Source: Hymenobacter sp. H14-R3 | Lineage (GTDB): Bacteria; Bacteroidota; Bacteroidia; Cytophagales; Hymenobacteraceae | Direction of reading: 5' to 3' | Assembly: GCF_030063445.1 (NCBI RefSeq) | Contig: NZ_JASITD010000015.1 | Coordinates: forward strand, 40,720 to 104,719 | Length of the DNA: 64,000 bases | Shown: positions 53,845 to 62,210 of the stretch, in pieces | Layout: every line of letters begins with the position of its first letter | Numbering within the stretch: position 1 is the first letter of the stretch | Notes under the pieces: model-generated | Database searches by the model: none | The model's input: the letters and a program-made list of their open reading frames with translations, nothing else | What the model was told of the DNA's origin: nothing | Translations under genes and position numbers: made by a program

Positions 53845-55569
53845 ATGAAAGTTACTTTTTACCCCCTTTTTAGCATCGCGCTGCTGGCGGGCGGCCTGGC
53901 CGCCTGCTCCACCGACCAGCCGGCGCAGTATAGCCAGGTATCTGCGCCGACCGCCCCGCCGGCCCCGCCGGCCCATTCTGCCGAAGTGCCGCCGGCCGCC
54001 GCCTGGCGGGCCGCGCGTGCGCCCCGGCCGGCCCCAGCCGCCCACCCAGCGCAGTGGGTCAGGCGCCCGGCCCCGGCCGCCAAAAGCCTGGCGTTGCGGG
54101 CGGCTTTGCCCGAAAGTGCGGCCGAAACGGCTAGCCGGCTCACCCAATACCCGCCCCTGCCCCCCGATGAAGTGGGGCCGCCGCCCGATAATGACCTGTC
54201 CGCTTTTTGCGTTCGGGCCGCGCCCCAAAGCGAGGTGTTTCAGGTGCAGCCGGGGCGCGACACGGTGCTACTGGGCCAGCAGGGTACTCGGCTGGTAGTG
54301 CCAGCCAATGCCTTCGACGTGCCCCTCGGCAGCGGCCCGGTAGCCCTGTCGATGCGCGAGTTTTATACCATTGCTGATATTGTGCTGGCGGGCTTGGGCA
54401 CGCGCACGGCCACCGGCTTGCTCGAAACCGGCGGCATGCTGCACCTCTCGGCAGTGGCCGGGGGGCAGACGGTACACCTGCGCCCCGGTATGCAGCTACT
54501 GGTGCAGCTGCCCACCCAGCAGCAGTTGCCGGGCATGCGGCTCTACGAAGGCAAAAGTATTGATTTCAGCCACGCCCCCGAGTGGCAGTTGCCCGACACC
54601 AGCACCCGAGCGAGCGGCCGTGGGCTTGGGGCGGCCAACCCCCTCGCCAGCCGCGCGGCCCTCGGCGAGTGGGTGAAGCTGCACCCGCCCAAAAGCCCCC
54701 GGTGGCCCTACTTCGAGAAAAGCAAGCAGCTGCTCAAAGAGTACGCCCGCGCGCTGCCCAACACGAAGGCCGACCAGGCGCGCCTGCGGCGCAAGCGCAC
54801 CGTTGACAAGGACGAGCAGCAGCAGCTGAAGGAGCTGAGTCGCCTCAACCACGTGGCCATCCGGCACGCGGTGGTGGTGCAGGTGGTGGTAGACAGCGCC
54901 GGGGTGCTGCAAGCGGCAACCCTGACGCAGGGAGACTCGGTGCTGGGGGCCAAGGTGCTGGCTTTTGTGCGGCAGCTGCCCACCCAGCGGCCGGCCAGCT
55001 TTATCAGTGCCCTGCCGCACGGCCACCGCACCGCCAGCCAGGCGCAGGGTGAGTTTTCGGTGCTCTACACCCGCTCGGGCAAGCAATTGGTGGGCTTCAA
55101 CTGGTACTTCATGGACAAGCAGCTGCGGGAAGAAATAGCCCAGGAGGCGCAACGACGCCGCGCGGTATTTGCCAAGCAGTTCGGCCGCGCCAGCACCCCG
55201 CTTACCCTAGACGGGGGCCTTTACTACGAGCTGGTGGCCGGCGGCCTGGGTTGGATAAACTGCGACCGCCTGCTGAAGCCCGGCCCGCGCATCCTCTACA
55301 CGGTGGGCACGCCCGACCCGGCCACGGTGGTGTCGCTGGTGTTCAAGGGCCAGCGCAGCATTCTGGCCAGCTCGCGCACCGAGGGCAGCGCCGCCATTTT
55401 TGAGCAGGTGCCCGCTGGCCAGGCGGCCACCGTGGTAGCGCTGCGCCGCGAAAACGGAGTTACCTACCTGGCCACCAGCGGCGTAAGCTTGAGTCTGGCT
55501 GGGCAGCCCGCGTTGAGTTTCCACGCCGTCACACTGGAGCAGCTGCGCACCGAGCTGGCGCAGCTCTAG
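53845..55569 (+). CDS. Lipoprotein with ZU5-like beta domain
   Basis: A 574-residue lipoprotein (lipobox GLAAC, Cys21). A long Ala/Pro-rich linker covers residues 30-110, probably spanning the periplasm or reaching from the membrane. Residues 130-240 form a beta domain with QQGTRLVVPANAFDVPLGSG and LLETGGMLHLSA, like ZU5-type domains of Bacteroidota surface lipoproteins. The remaining ~330 residues are unassigned. Function unknown. A TATATTGG sequence at 53742-53749 may be a weak promoter. Confidence 0.72.
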   Translation: MKVTFYPLFSIALLAGGLAACSTDQPAQYSQVSAPTAPPAPPAHSAEVPPAAAWRAARAPRPAPAAHPAQWVRRPAPAAKSLALRAALPESAAETASRLTQYPPLPPDEVGPPPDNDLSAFCVRAAPQSEVFQVQPGRDTVLLGQQGTRLVVPANAFDVPLGSGPVALSMREFYTIADIVLAGLGTRTATGLLETGGMLHLSAVAGGQTVHLRPGMQLLVQLPTQQQLPGMRLYEGKSIDFSHAPEWQLPDTSTRASGRGLGAANPLASRAALGEWVKLHPPKSPRWPYFEKSKQLLKEYARALPNTKADQARLRRKRTVDKDEQQQLKELSRLNHVAIRHAVVVQVVVDSAGVLQAATLTQGDSVLGAKVLAFVRQLPTQRPASFISALPHGHRTASQAQGEFSVLYTRSGKQLVGFNWYFMDKQLREEIAQEAQRRRAVFAKQFGRASTPLTLDGGLYYELVAGGLGWINCDRLLKPGPRILYTVGTPDPATVVSLVFKGQRSILASSRTEGSAAIFEQVPAGQAATVVALRRENGVTYLATSGVSLSLAGQPALSFHAVTLEQLRTELAQL

Positions 55570-55976
55570 CATCGCCGGCCCGTGGGTACCCCCGCCGAAA
55601 GCCTGGGTATAGTATAGACTTGTTCCTCAATAAGAAATCAGTGGATTTCTAGGCGGTATTTGAAGCTAGAAACAGTGGCTTCTCAAAAAATCAACGGAGA
55701 GGAGCTTAATCTGGCAAGAATGGTTGTCCAGCGCCCGAAAGCAACTGAGATTTTCAGACGTTTTTTATTCGGGAACAAGTCTTATGGCTAACGCGTTGCC
55801 GACACGGCCCTTACTGCCAGGTGGGAACACGCTGGGGCAGTTTTTAACGAAAGTAAGCTCGGCTATTATAAAACGATTTAGCAATAAAGCCGAAATCTTA
55901 CACTATTATTCGCTAACAAGCGCTGGGGTAGGGGGTTATCAAGGCTCATTCTCACCTCATTTTTTCCTTACTCACA
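55570..55976. other. AT-rich intergenic region with MITE-like element
   Basis: No convincing gene. The first half holds a 167-bp element with terminal inverted repeats (listed separately). The second half (55786-55976) is unremarkable and probably includes the promoter of the small gene at 55977, though no TAnnTTTG box stands out. A 104-codon frame crossing this region has no protein-like character and overlaps the element. Confidence 0.6.
55616..55782. mobile_element. MITE-like element with 11-bp terminal inverted repeats
   Basis: The ends are AGACTTGTTCC (55616-55626) and its exact complement (55772-55782). The flanks read TAT on both sides (55613-55615 and 55783-55785), a likely 3-bp target duplication. 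The inside has small dyads (GAAATCagtgGATTTC) and no transposase. Its AT content differs sharply from the surroundings. It looks like a non-autonomous derivative of a DDE-type insertion sequence whose parent is elsewhere. Confidence 0.65.
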
Positions 55977-56300
55977 ATGGCAGACGCAACCAGTCAACTC
56001 GACGCTACCCTCCAGGCTTTGCAGGGCGGTCTCACTAACGCCGCTGGCGCGGCCGGCTCCAACATTCAGGGCTGGATTACGACGCTGCAGGGAAACCAGC
56101 AGCTGGCCGGCATCAGCTCGGAGCTGAAGAAGCTGAACGATGCCATCGGCAGCGGCGACGCTAGCACCATCAGCAGCAGCCTGCAAACCCTGGGCGAGCA
56201 CACCACCAAAGCTGCCTCGTCGGCCACCGCCGACAGCAAGGACAAGCTCATGAAGCTTGGCCAGGCGCTTAGCTCGGCCGCTAGCCAGCTAAAAGGCTAG
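55977..56300 (+). CDS. Small Ala/Ser-rich helical protein
   Basis: A 107-residue soluble protein, rich in Ala, Ser, Leu and Gln and nearly free of aromatic residues apart from one Trp. It is predicted as long amphipathic helices (SQLDATLQALQGGLTNAAGA, LMKLGQALSSAASQLKG). The pattern recalls LEA- or apolipoprotein-like proteins, but no domain is recognised. It has a strong terminator 87 bp downstream and stands alone. Confidence 0.7.
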   Translation: MADATSQLDATLQALQGGLTNAAGAAGSNIQGWITTLQGNQQLAGISSELKKLNDAIGSGDASTISSSLQTLGEHTTKAASSATADSKDKLMKLGQALSSAASQLKG

Positions 56301-56386
56301 TCAGTAATAAGTTGCCAGCAATAAGCTGGTAGTTTATTTCAGGCTTTGACAAGCCAGGGCCACGGGCCTAAAAGCCCGCGACCAGT

Positions 56387-56432
56387 AAAAAGGACTGTTT
56401 GGCTACCCTTGGGTAGCCAAACAGTCCTTTTT
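56387..56432. terminator. Strong bidirectional terminator
   Basis: Perfect 22-base arms (56387-56408 and 56411-56432; AAAAAGGACTGTTTGGCTAC onward) with a two-base loop and flanking A/T runs. It serves the small plus-strand gene and the convergent acetyltransferase gene. Confidence 0.92.
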
Positions 56433-56459
56433 TATTACCGCCTAAAACAAGGTAAGAAG

Positions 56460-56990
56460 CTACGGCGCAGCTACTTCGTACCACACGCAGGCCGTGCCGT
56501 TTTCCTCAAATGTGGCCCCCGGTACCAGCCCAATTTTCTCCAGAATACGGCGCGAGCCCGCATTTTCCACGTCGGCGTAGGCGCAGATGCGGGGCAGGCC
56601 CAGCGTGGCAAAGCCGTAAGTCAGCCACGCCTGGGCGGCCTCGTAGCCGTAGCCCTGCCCCCAGTAGCGCGGCAAAAAGCGGTAGCCGATGTCGTAGAAA
56701 TTGCGCTGGCCGTTGATTGTCTCGGCTACCAGCTTCAGCCCAGCCCAGCCCATAAACTCGCCGGTGGCCCGCAGCACCACCGCCCAGCGCCCCAGGCCAC
56801 CGGCCGCCGCATAGTGTGCCTCAATTCGCATGATAGTCGCCTCACTGTCAGATAGGTTAGCCGGGCGCGGGCCGCCAATGCCGCCTAGATAGCGCTGCAC
56901 GGCAGAGTCGCTATCCAGCTCAAATAAGCCATGCGCGTCGTCGGCCCGCAGGGGGCGCAGCAGTAGGCGGTCGGTAGTAAAAGGGAGCAT
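56460..56990 (-). CDS. GNAT-family N-acetyltransferase
   Basis: A 176-residue RimJ/RimL-like acetyltransferase. It shows the beginning MLPFTTDRLLLRPLRADDAH, the acetyl-CoA pyrophosphate loop in PRYWGQGYGYEAAQAWL (R/Q-x-x-G-x-G/A), and the C-terminal NAGSRRILEKIGL. The start is the ATG at 56990; the longer open frame beyond it runs antisense through the PAP2 phosphatase gene. Substrate unknown. Confidence 0.88.
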   Translation of the reverse strand: MLPFTTDRLLLRPLRADDAHGLFELDSDSAVQRYLGGIGGPRPANLSDSEATIMRIEAHYAAAGGLGRWAVVLRATGEFMGWAGLKLVAETINGQRNFYDIGYRFLPRYWGQGYGYEAAQAWLTYGFATLGLPRICAYADVENAGSRRILEKIGLVPGATFEENGTACVWYEVAAP

Positions 56991-57084
56991 AGGAACGGCT
57001 GAATTACGAAGGGCGAAGCTAGGCACGGGGCACCCCGCGCCCGGCTTTGCCGTATTTGGGCCTGCAATCTTGCTTTTAGTGCTT

Positions 57085-57726
57085 ATGACAGCTGTTTCGT
57101 TTGGTGTGCGCCGCTTGTGGCTGCCGGCCGCGCTGGCCTGGGGCGTATTTGGTACCATGGGCGCGCTGGTGGCCCGCTCCGGCCGGGCACCGTTCGACAA
57201 CCCCTTGCTGCTGGCCCTGCACCGCCACGCCACCCCGGCGCTCGATGGGCTGGCCATTTTCTTTACCATCGTGGGCAATACCGGGCCAATGATAACGGCC
57301 GGGGTGCTCACCGCCGCCGCGCTGGGCTGGGTGGGCCGCCGCCGCGATTCCCGGCTGTTCGTAGCCGGCCTCGGGGGCTCGATGCTGCTCACCCAGGCCA
57401 TCAAGTTTTTCGCGACCCGGCCCCGGCCCAGCCTGTGGCTCAGCCTGCGGCCCGAGCACACGTTCAGCTTCCCCAGCGGCCACGCCATGGACACGGCGGC
57501 GCTGGCGGCGGCGCTGTTTTTTGTGCTGCCGCGCCACCGCCGGGCCTGGGCGCTGGCCCCACTATTCGCGCTGGCCGTGGGCTGGGCGCGTCTGTATCTG
57601 GGCGTGCACTACCCCTCCGATGTGCTGGCTGGCTGGGGGGCCGCCGTGGGCTGGGTGCTGCTGGTGCAGCTGCTGGCCGCAGCCTCTACCTCGCCGCAGT
57701 CCCAAGCCAACACCTTAGCTTCTTAG
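57085..57726 (+). CDS. PAP2-superfamily membrane phosphatase
   Basis: A 213-residue integral membrane protein with about six helices and the three phosphatase motifs: KFFATRPRP, SFPSGHAMD and WARLYLGVHYPSDV. Members dephosphorylate lipids such as undecaprenyl pyrophosphate or phosphatidylglycerol phosphate. I start at the ATG at 57085; a TTG at 57070 is also in frame. It diverges from the acetyltransferase gene and is followed after 11 bp by a lipoprotein gene. Confidence 0.88.
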   Translation: MTAVSFGVRRLWLPAALAWGVFGTMGALVARSGRAPFDNPLLLALHRHATPALDGLAIFFTIVGNTGPMITAGVLTAAALGWVGRRRDSRLFVAGLGGSMLLTQAIKFFATRPRPSLWLSLRPEHTFSFPSGHAMDTAALAAALFFVLPRHRRAWALAPLFALAVGWARLYLGVHYPSDVLAGWGAAVGWVLLVQLLAAASTSPQSQANTLAS

Positions 57727-57737
57727 CTTAGTTTTCA

Positions 57738-58472
57738 ATGAAAATTCTGAATAACAGCCTGTTGCTGGGGTTGCTGCTGAGCCTGGTGGCCTGCACCCAA
57801 AATGCCACGCAGCAAGTTCTGGTAGAAGAGCGAACAACCCAAAAAGGCGCGCTGTATTCGGTTTTTTATCCCCAAGACCTGGCTATTCAAGTAGTAACTA
57901 TTCGCCCCAACGCTGAGGACGAAAAGTGCGCTCTAAGCGTGGCGGCGGCTTACACCGATTTGGAAACCAACCAGCCGCTCGGCCTGCTGGTAGCCAGTGG
58001 CCGCCTGCGGCAAGCAAAGGCCACGGTAGGCTTCTTGGATGGCGTATTGACTATTATTGATAACAGGCTCACCATCAACAAGATTGCCAAAGGCCAGTCG
58101 CCTCCTAGCGCGCAGCTGGCGCGCGTGCAAAGCCAGCACGGTACCTTGCTCTTGCAGGAACTGCTGGTGTTGGATGGCAAAAACCAGCAGCCCGCTGGTG
58201 GTAGCCGGTTCCAGCGCCGGGCCCTGGTCGATTTTGCCGACCACCGCTTTGCCGTGGTGGAGAGCGCGGCGGATACCACGGAGATGCAGCAGTTTGGCAA
58301 CGACCTGGTGGAGCTGGGGGCCAAAAATGCGCTCTACCTCGACATGGGCGACTGGGACGCCGGCTGGTACAAGCGCGGCGGCCAGGTAGTCGAGCTGGGT
58401 CACCGCCGCACCGAAACGGCCCGGCAGTCCAACTGGCTGGTGTTTGCGCAGCCGTCTTCTTCCCCTAAGTAG
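57738..58472 (+). CDS. Lipoprotein, phosphodiester glycosidase-like (NAGPA)
   Basis: A 244-residue lipoprotein (lipobox LSLVAC, Cys19). The C-terminal half shows GNDLVELGAKNALYLDMGDW and a following basic strand, which resembles the NAGPA fold of phosphodiester glycosidases where a glycine-flanked Asp lies in the active site. The first half has no recognisable match. It is 11 bp after the PAP2 gene, so they may be co-transcribed. The enzyme call is inference. Confidence 0.62.
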   Translation: MKILNNSLLLGLLLSLVACTQNATQQVLVEERTTQKGALYSVFYPQDLAIQVVTIRPNAEDEKCALSVAAAYTDLETNQPLGLLVASGRLRQAKATVGFLDGVLTIIDNRLTINKIAKGQSPPSAQLARVQSQHGTLLLQELLVLDGKNQQPAGGSRFQRRALVDFADHRFAVVESAADTTEMQQFGNDLVELGAKNALYLDMGDWDAGWYKRGGQVVELGHRRTETARQSNWLVFAQPSSSPK

Positions 58473-58480
58473 CCCAGCGA

Positions 58481-59542
58481 CTAGAGCTTCACGCCGAATT
58501 TGGCCCCGGTTGTTGCAAGGTCCTGCACCACGGCGTCGAGCAGGGGTAGGCCTTCGAGGAGGCGGTGGGCGGCCATGTGGCGCTCGGGGTCGCCGGGGAT
58601 GAGCACCTGCTTGCCCTCTACCGCCTTGGCGTTGCGAAAGGTAGTTATCCAGTTGTCCATGTGCGCTTTAAACTCGTCGGCGGGCCGGAAGGCATCTACG
58701 CGCATGGCCCCGAAGAAGTGCCCGATGCCCTGGCCCACCGGGTCGGCCGGCGGCTGCAAAAACGCTACGAACGGCGGCACCCACGGCCCATAATTGGCCC
58801 CGCTGAGCACGGCCGAAAAGATATCGACCACCGCGCCCAGCCCGTAGCCCTTGTGCGAGCCAGTGGCCCCGCCCAGCGGCTGCAACGCGCCCCCGTTTTT
58901 TACGGCGTTGGCGTCGGTGCTGGCGTGGCCTTCGGCGTCCTGCGCCCAGCCCTCGGGGATGGGCAGGTTCTTACGCTGCGCAATTTCGAGCTTACCGTTG
59001 GCGGCCGTGGTGGTGGCCATGTCGAGTACAAAATCGGGCTGCTCGCCGGCGGGCACGGCCACGGCTATAGGGTTGGTACCCAGCAGTCTATCGAGTGAAA
59101 AAGTGGGCGCTACCAGCGGCGAGGCGTTGGTCATGGCGATGCCAATCATGTCCTGAGCCAGGGGCAGCATGGCGTGGTAGCCGGCAATACCGAAGTGGTT
59201 GGAGTTGCGCACCGACACCCAGCCGGTGCCCACCAGCGCGGCCTTCTGCATGGCAATGCGCATGGCCTGCGGGCCCACCACCAGGCCCAGGCCACCGTCG
59301 CCATCGACCACGGCGGTGCTGGGCGTTTCGTAGGTGACGCCCACGCGGGGCCGGGCGTTGATGCGGCCCGCCTCCCAGAGGCGCACGTAGCCCGAGAGCC
59401 GCGCCACGCCGTGCGAATCCACGCCCCGCAAATCGGCCGAAAGTAGGGTTTCGGTGGCCAGAACGGCATCGGCGGGCGGGCAGCCGATGGCCAGGAATAC
59501 CTGCTCGGCGAACGCAAAAAGCTGTTGGTAGGAGAACGTCAT
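58481..59542 (-). CDS. Malate/L-lactate dehydrogenase-family oxidoreductase (Ldh_2)
   Basis: A 353-residue NAD(P)-dependent dehydrogenase of the YlbC/ComC (Ldh_2) fold, unrelated to classical LDH. Typical segments are ADLRGVDSHGVARLSGYV near the N-terminus, VRNSNHFGIAGYH, and LLGTNPIAVAVPAG. Substrates in the family include malate, sulfolactate and ureidoglycolate. I start at the ATG at 59542; the frame extends to 59617 through a repeat. A perfect -7 box lies at 59567-59574. Confidence 0.88.
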   Translation of the reverse strand: MTFSYQQLFAFAEQVFLAIGCPPADAVLATETLLSADLRGVDSHGVARLSGYVRLWEAGRINARPRVGVTYETPSTAVVDGDGGLGLVVGPQAMRIAMQKAALVGTGWVSVRNSNHFGIAGYHAMLPLAQDMIGIAMTNASPLVAPTFSLDRLLGTNPIAVAVPAGEQPDFVLDMATTTAANGKLEIAQRKNLPIPEGWAQDAEGHASTDANAVKNGGALQPLGGATGSHKGYGLGAVVDIFSAVLSGANYGPWVPPFVAFLQPPADPVGQGIGHFFGAMRVDAFRPADEFKAHMDNWITTFRNAKAVEGKQVLIPGDPERHMAAHRLLEGLPLLDAVVQDLATTGAKFGVKL

Positions 59543-59566
59543 GGCGATAGAGGAGTGGCTCGGCCA

Positions 59567-59574
59567 CAAACCTA
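59567..59574 (-). promoter_or_regulatory. Candidate promoter -7 box for the Ldh-family gene
   Basis: TAGGTTTG on the minus strand, a perfect TAnnTTTG match, 24 bases before the ATG at 59542. It supports the shorter start. Confidence 0.5.
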
Positions 59575-59583
59575 CGGCTGCAA

Positions 59584-59611
59584 GTAGCACGAAGCGGAAG
59601 CTTCGCGCTAC
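59584..59611. repeat. Short hairpin, family B
   Basis: A 28-base dyad (GTAGCACGAAGC...GCTTCGCGCTAC, one mismatch) just upstream of the Ldh-family promoter. Confidence 0.7.
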
Positions 59612-59660
59612 TCGCACTCGACTACTAAATTTTAATACTCATTGCCAATGATTTACTTAC

Positions 59661-59703
59661 TTTCAACGTAAATTTTAGTTTATAACTAAGATTTACGTTG
59701 AAA
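59661..59703. promoter_or_regulatory. 43-bp palindrome, probable BlaI operator
   Basis: Arms of 20 bases (59661-59680 and 59684-59703, TTTCAACGTAAATTTTAGTT and near complement, one mismatch) around TAT. The core TTAGTT-TAT-AACTAA is a perfect dyad. It lies 38 bases before the blaI ATG, in an AT-rich stretch where the promoter must be. Its size suggests two repressor dimers. Confidence 0.7.
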
Positions 59704-59741
59704 AGTAGCGTACTTCGCATCATCAACTCAGCCAGCTAGTT

Positions 59742-60155
59742 ATGCAGCCATCATTTCCCGAGCTCACCCGCGCCGAAGAGCAGTTGATGCAGCTGCTGTG
59801 GCAGCGCGGCCCCAGCTACGTGAAGGACCTGCGCGAGGCGCTGCCCACCCCGCTGCCGGCGCTTACCACGGTGAGTACCATCGTGCGCATTCTGGAGCAA
59901 AAGGGCTTCGTAGGCTACGAGCCGGTGGGCCGCGGCTACCAGTACCACGCCCTGGTGGCGCAGGACGACTACCGGCGCTTCTCGCTGCGCAAGCTGCTGC
60001 GGGGCTACTTCGGCGGCTCGTTTGGCCAACTGGTTTCCTTCTTTGCCCAGGACGAAAACCTCGATGCCGCCCAGCTCGATGCCCTGCTGCGCCACGCCCA
60101 GGCCGAGGAGCCCTCCGATGAAAGTGCTGCCGACGAAAGCCAGCCCCCAGTTTAG
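59742..60155 (+). CDS. BlaI/MecI-family transcriptional repressor
   Basis: A 137-residue winged-helix repressor. The N-terminus LTRAEEQLMQLLWQRGPSYV and the recognition region LTTVSTIVRILEQKGFVGYE are diagnostic of BlaI/MecI/CopY (Penicillinase_R). The family acts as a dimer that is cleaved after signalling by a BlaR1-type peptidase. Such a peptidase is encoded two genes downstream. A 43-bp palindrome upstream is the likely autoregulatory operator. Confidence 0.92.
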   Translation: MQPSFPELTRAEEQLMQLLWQRGPSYVKDLREALPTPLPALTTVSTIVRILEQKGFVGYEPVGRGYQYHALVAQDDYRRFSLRKLLRGYFGGSFGQLVSFFAQDENLDAAQLDALLRHAQAEEPSDESAADESQPPV

Positions 60156-60171
60156 TAACCGCGTGTGAGGT

Positions 60172-60615
60172 ATGCGTAACGCCTTGTTAATAATTATTTT
60201 AGCTTCAACCGTGGCGGCCTGCGCCGCCGCGCGGTCCGCCGAGCGCCTCGACCGCCAGGGGCAGCGCCAAGGTCGCCACCTGGCCTACTACGACGATGCC
60301 CGCACGCAGCTGCTCACGCGGGGCCGCTACCGGCACGGCCGCCCGGTGGGGCGCTGGCGCTACTACGCGCTGGCCGGCGAGCTGCAACGCCAGGAGCGCT
60401 ACCGCCGCCACGGCTTCAGCGACATTGCCTACTACTACCCCGGCGGGCAAGTGGCGCGCCAGGGCCGGGCGCGGGTGGTAGACGAGCCCAGTGGCGCGCA
60501 CTTTTTCTGGCTGGGCGAGTGGCAGCACTACTCGCCGGCCGGCACCCTCGACAGCGTGCAGCTTTATGAACTGGGTAAGCACGTAAGTACCCGTTACCCG
60601 ATTAAAAAGCAGTAA
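60172..60615 (+). CDS. Small lipoprotein with MORN-like repeats
   Basis: A 147-residue lipoprotein (lipobox VAAC, Cys17). The body has repeats of the antitoxin/MORN_2 style: RGRYRHGRPVGRWRYYALAG, DIAYYYPGGQVARQG, and GEWQHYSPAGTLDSVQLYE. It lies 16 bp after blaI and 57 bp before the BlaR1-like gene, so it belongs to that operon. It may be a periplasmic component of the sensing pathway, but this is inferred only from position. Confidence 0.72.
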   Translation: MRNALLIIILASTVAACAAARSAERLDRQGQRQGRHLAYYDDARTQLLTRGRYRHGRPVGRWRYYALAGELQRQERYRRHGFSDIAYYYPGGQVARQGRARVVDEPSGAHFFWLGEWQHYSPAGTLDSVQLYELGKHVSTRYPIKKQ

Positions 60616-60672
60616 ACAACTGACAAATAGTTAAATAGCCACTACTGATTTCACCCTTCAAGCCGATTGCGT

Positions 60673-62115
60673 ATGAATGCGTTCTCTCTTTTGCCCTGGC
60701 TGGCGGGCACGCTGCTGCCGCTGGGCGGCCTGTGGCTGCTGTTTCGGGTAGCACTGCGCGGCGAGCAGTGCTTCGGCTACAACCGTGTACTACTACTGCT
60801 AGCCCCAGTGCTGGCGGCGGGGCTGCCGCTGCTGCCGCAGGTGGCGCTGCCCGGCTGGCTGGCCACCAGCCGCGCGCCCGGCGTGGTGCTGGCCGTGGTG
60901 CTGCCCGCCCTGCAAAGCGCGGCGCCGGCCCCGGCCGCTACCGGGGTAAGCTGGGGTTGGCTGGTTTGGCTTTATGCCGCCGGGGTAGGGGTGGGGCTGG
61001 CCCGGCTGGCTTACCGCGGCTGGCAGCTGCGCCGCGCCACGCGCCGGCTGCCGCGCGAAGCGCGGCCCGGCTACGCGCTGGCCTACACCGGCGGGCGGCT
61101 GCCCACCAGCTCCTTCGGCCGCACCGTTTTTTGGGATGAAACCGCGGCCCTCACGCCCGCCGAGGCTACGGCGGTGCTCGACCACGAGCTGGCCCACGTG
61201 CGCCAGGGCCACAGCTACGACGTGCTCTGGCTCGAAATGTGGCGCCTTGTGCTGTGGCCCAATCCGTTTGCCCACCTGCTGCTGCCGGCCCTGCGCCTCA
61301 CCCACGAGCTACTGGCTGACCAGGCCGCCAGCCCGGCGGTAGCGGCGCAGCCCTACGCTACGCTACTGGCCCGGCTGGCCCTGGGCCAGTCGCCGCGGCT
61401 GGGCTATTCAGCTTTAATTCAGTCGTTTAACTTTTACTTCACCTTAACCCGCATTGCCATGTTGCAGACCCAAAACCCCGTGCGCCGCTGGAAGCAGTGG
61501 CTGGTCTTGCCCGTGCTGGGCGGATTATCGCTAGTGGCTTGCCAGAAAACCAGCCCGGATGCGGTGCAGCCCACGGTAGCTAAAGAGGTTCGCAAGGGTA
61601 TTTTCATGGCCAAAGTGAAGGAAGCTATGCGCCAGGATTCGTTAGCTAATGGTGGCAAAGGGTGGCGCGACGAGCGCAGTGTACTGAATATGAATGTGGA
61701 CAAAGATGGCAAGGTCACCATTACGCATCAGCCTACTGCCCCGCCACCGCTAACTCCCCTAACGACGAGCGAATTAGCTGCGCAGTCAAATGAGGCGACC
61801 CGCATCTACACCTACGTGGAGCAAATGCCGGCGCTGCCCGGTGGTGGTGGCATGGGCGCCATTGTGGAGCAGATTCAGCGCAACGTGGTGTACCCGGCCG
61901 GGGCGCACCAGGATGGGAAAGTATTTGTCAGCTTCACCGTGGCGGCCGATGGCGGCGTGGCCGATACTAAAGTGGTAAAAGGCCTCGCGCCGGCCTACGA
62001 CGCAGCCGTGGTAGCCGCCATCCGGCAGCTGCCGCGCTTTGTGCCGGGCCAGCAGTCGGGCAAAGCCGTGGCCGTGAGCTTTACGGTGCCGGTGATGTTT
62101 AAAGAAGAAAAATAA
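60673..62115 (+). CDS. BlaR1-like M56 metallopeptidase fused to a TonB C-terminal domain
   Basis: A 480-residue inner-membrane protein. The first ~120 residues contain membrane helices. The zinc peptidase motif HELAH is at 171-175 with RLTHELLADQAA as the downstream segment, and a fourth helix lies near residue 275. Residues 395-480 (AIVEQIQRNVVYPAGAHQDG, then VSFTVAADGGVADTKVVKGL) are a TonB C-terminal domain, which sits where BlaR1 of Firmicutes has a penicillin-binding sensor. So it cannot sense beta-lactams in the classical way. I start at the ATG at 60673. Confidence 0.88.
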   Translation: MNAFSLLPWLAGTLLPLGGLWLLFRVALRGEQCFGYNRVLLLLAPVLAAGLPLLPQVALPGWLATSRAPGVVLAVVLPALQSAAPAPAATGVSWGWLVWLYAAGVGVGLARLAYRGWQLRRATRRLPREARPGYALAYTGGRLPTSSFGRTVFWDETAALTPAEATAVLDHELAHVRQGHSYDVLWLEMWRLVLWPNPFAHLLLPALRLTHELLADQAASPAVAAQPYATLLARLALGQSPRLGYSALIQSFNFYFTLTRIAMLQTQNPVRRWKQWLVLPVLGGLSLVACQKTSPDAVQPTVAKEVRKGIFMAKVKEAMRQDSLANGGKGWRDERSVLNMNVDKDGKVTITHQPTAPPPLTPLTTSELAAQSNEATRIYTYVEQMPALPGGGGMGAIVEQIQRNVVYPAGAHQDGKVFVSFTVAADGGVADTKVVKGLAPAYDAAVVAAIRQLPRFVPGQQSGKAVAVSFTVPVMFKEEK

Positions 62116-62210
62116 GTAGCTATCTGATAAGCAGCTACCTATAGTATCGTGCTTAGTCTGCCACCGCCTGGCCGGACGGGCGCTAAGCTGGCGTTCGGCC
62201 GGCGTTTGTG

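Noticed and set aside
55724..56038. 104-codon plus-strand frame
   Set aside because: It starts inside the MITE-like element, overlaps the small gene at 55977 out of frame, and has no protein-like composition.
57000..57494. N-terminal extension of the acetyltransferase
   Set aside because: The extension is antisense to the PAP2 phosphatase gene and the GNAT domain begins exactly at the ATG at 56990.
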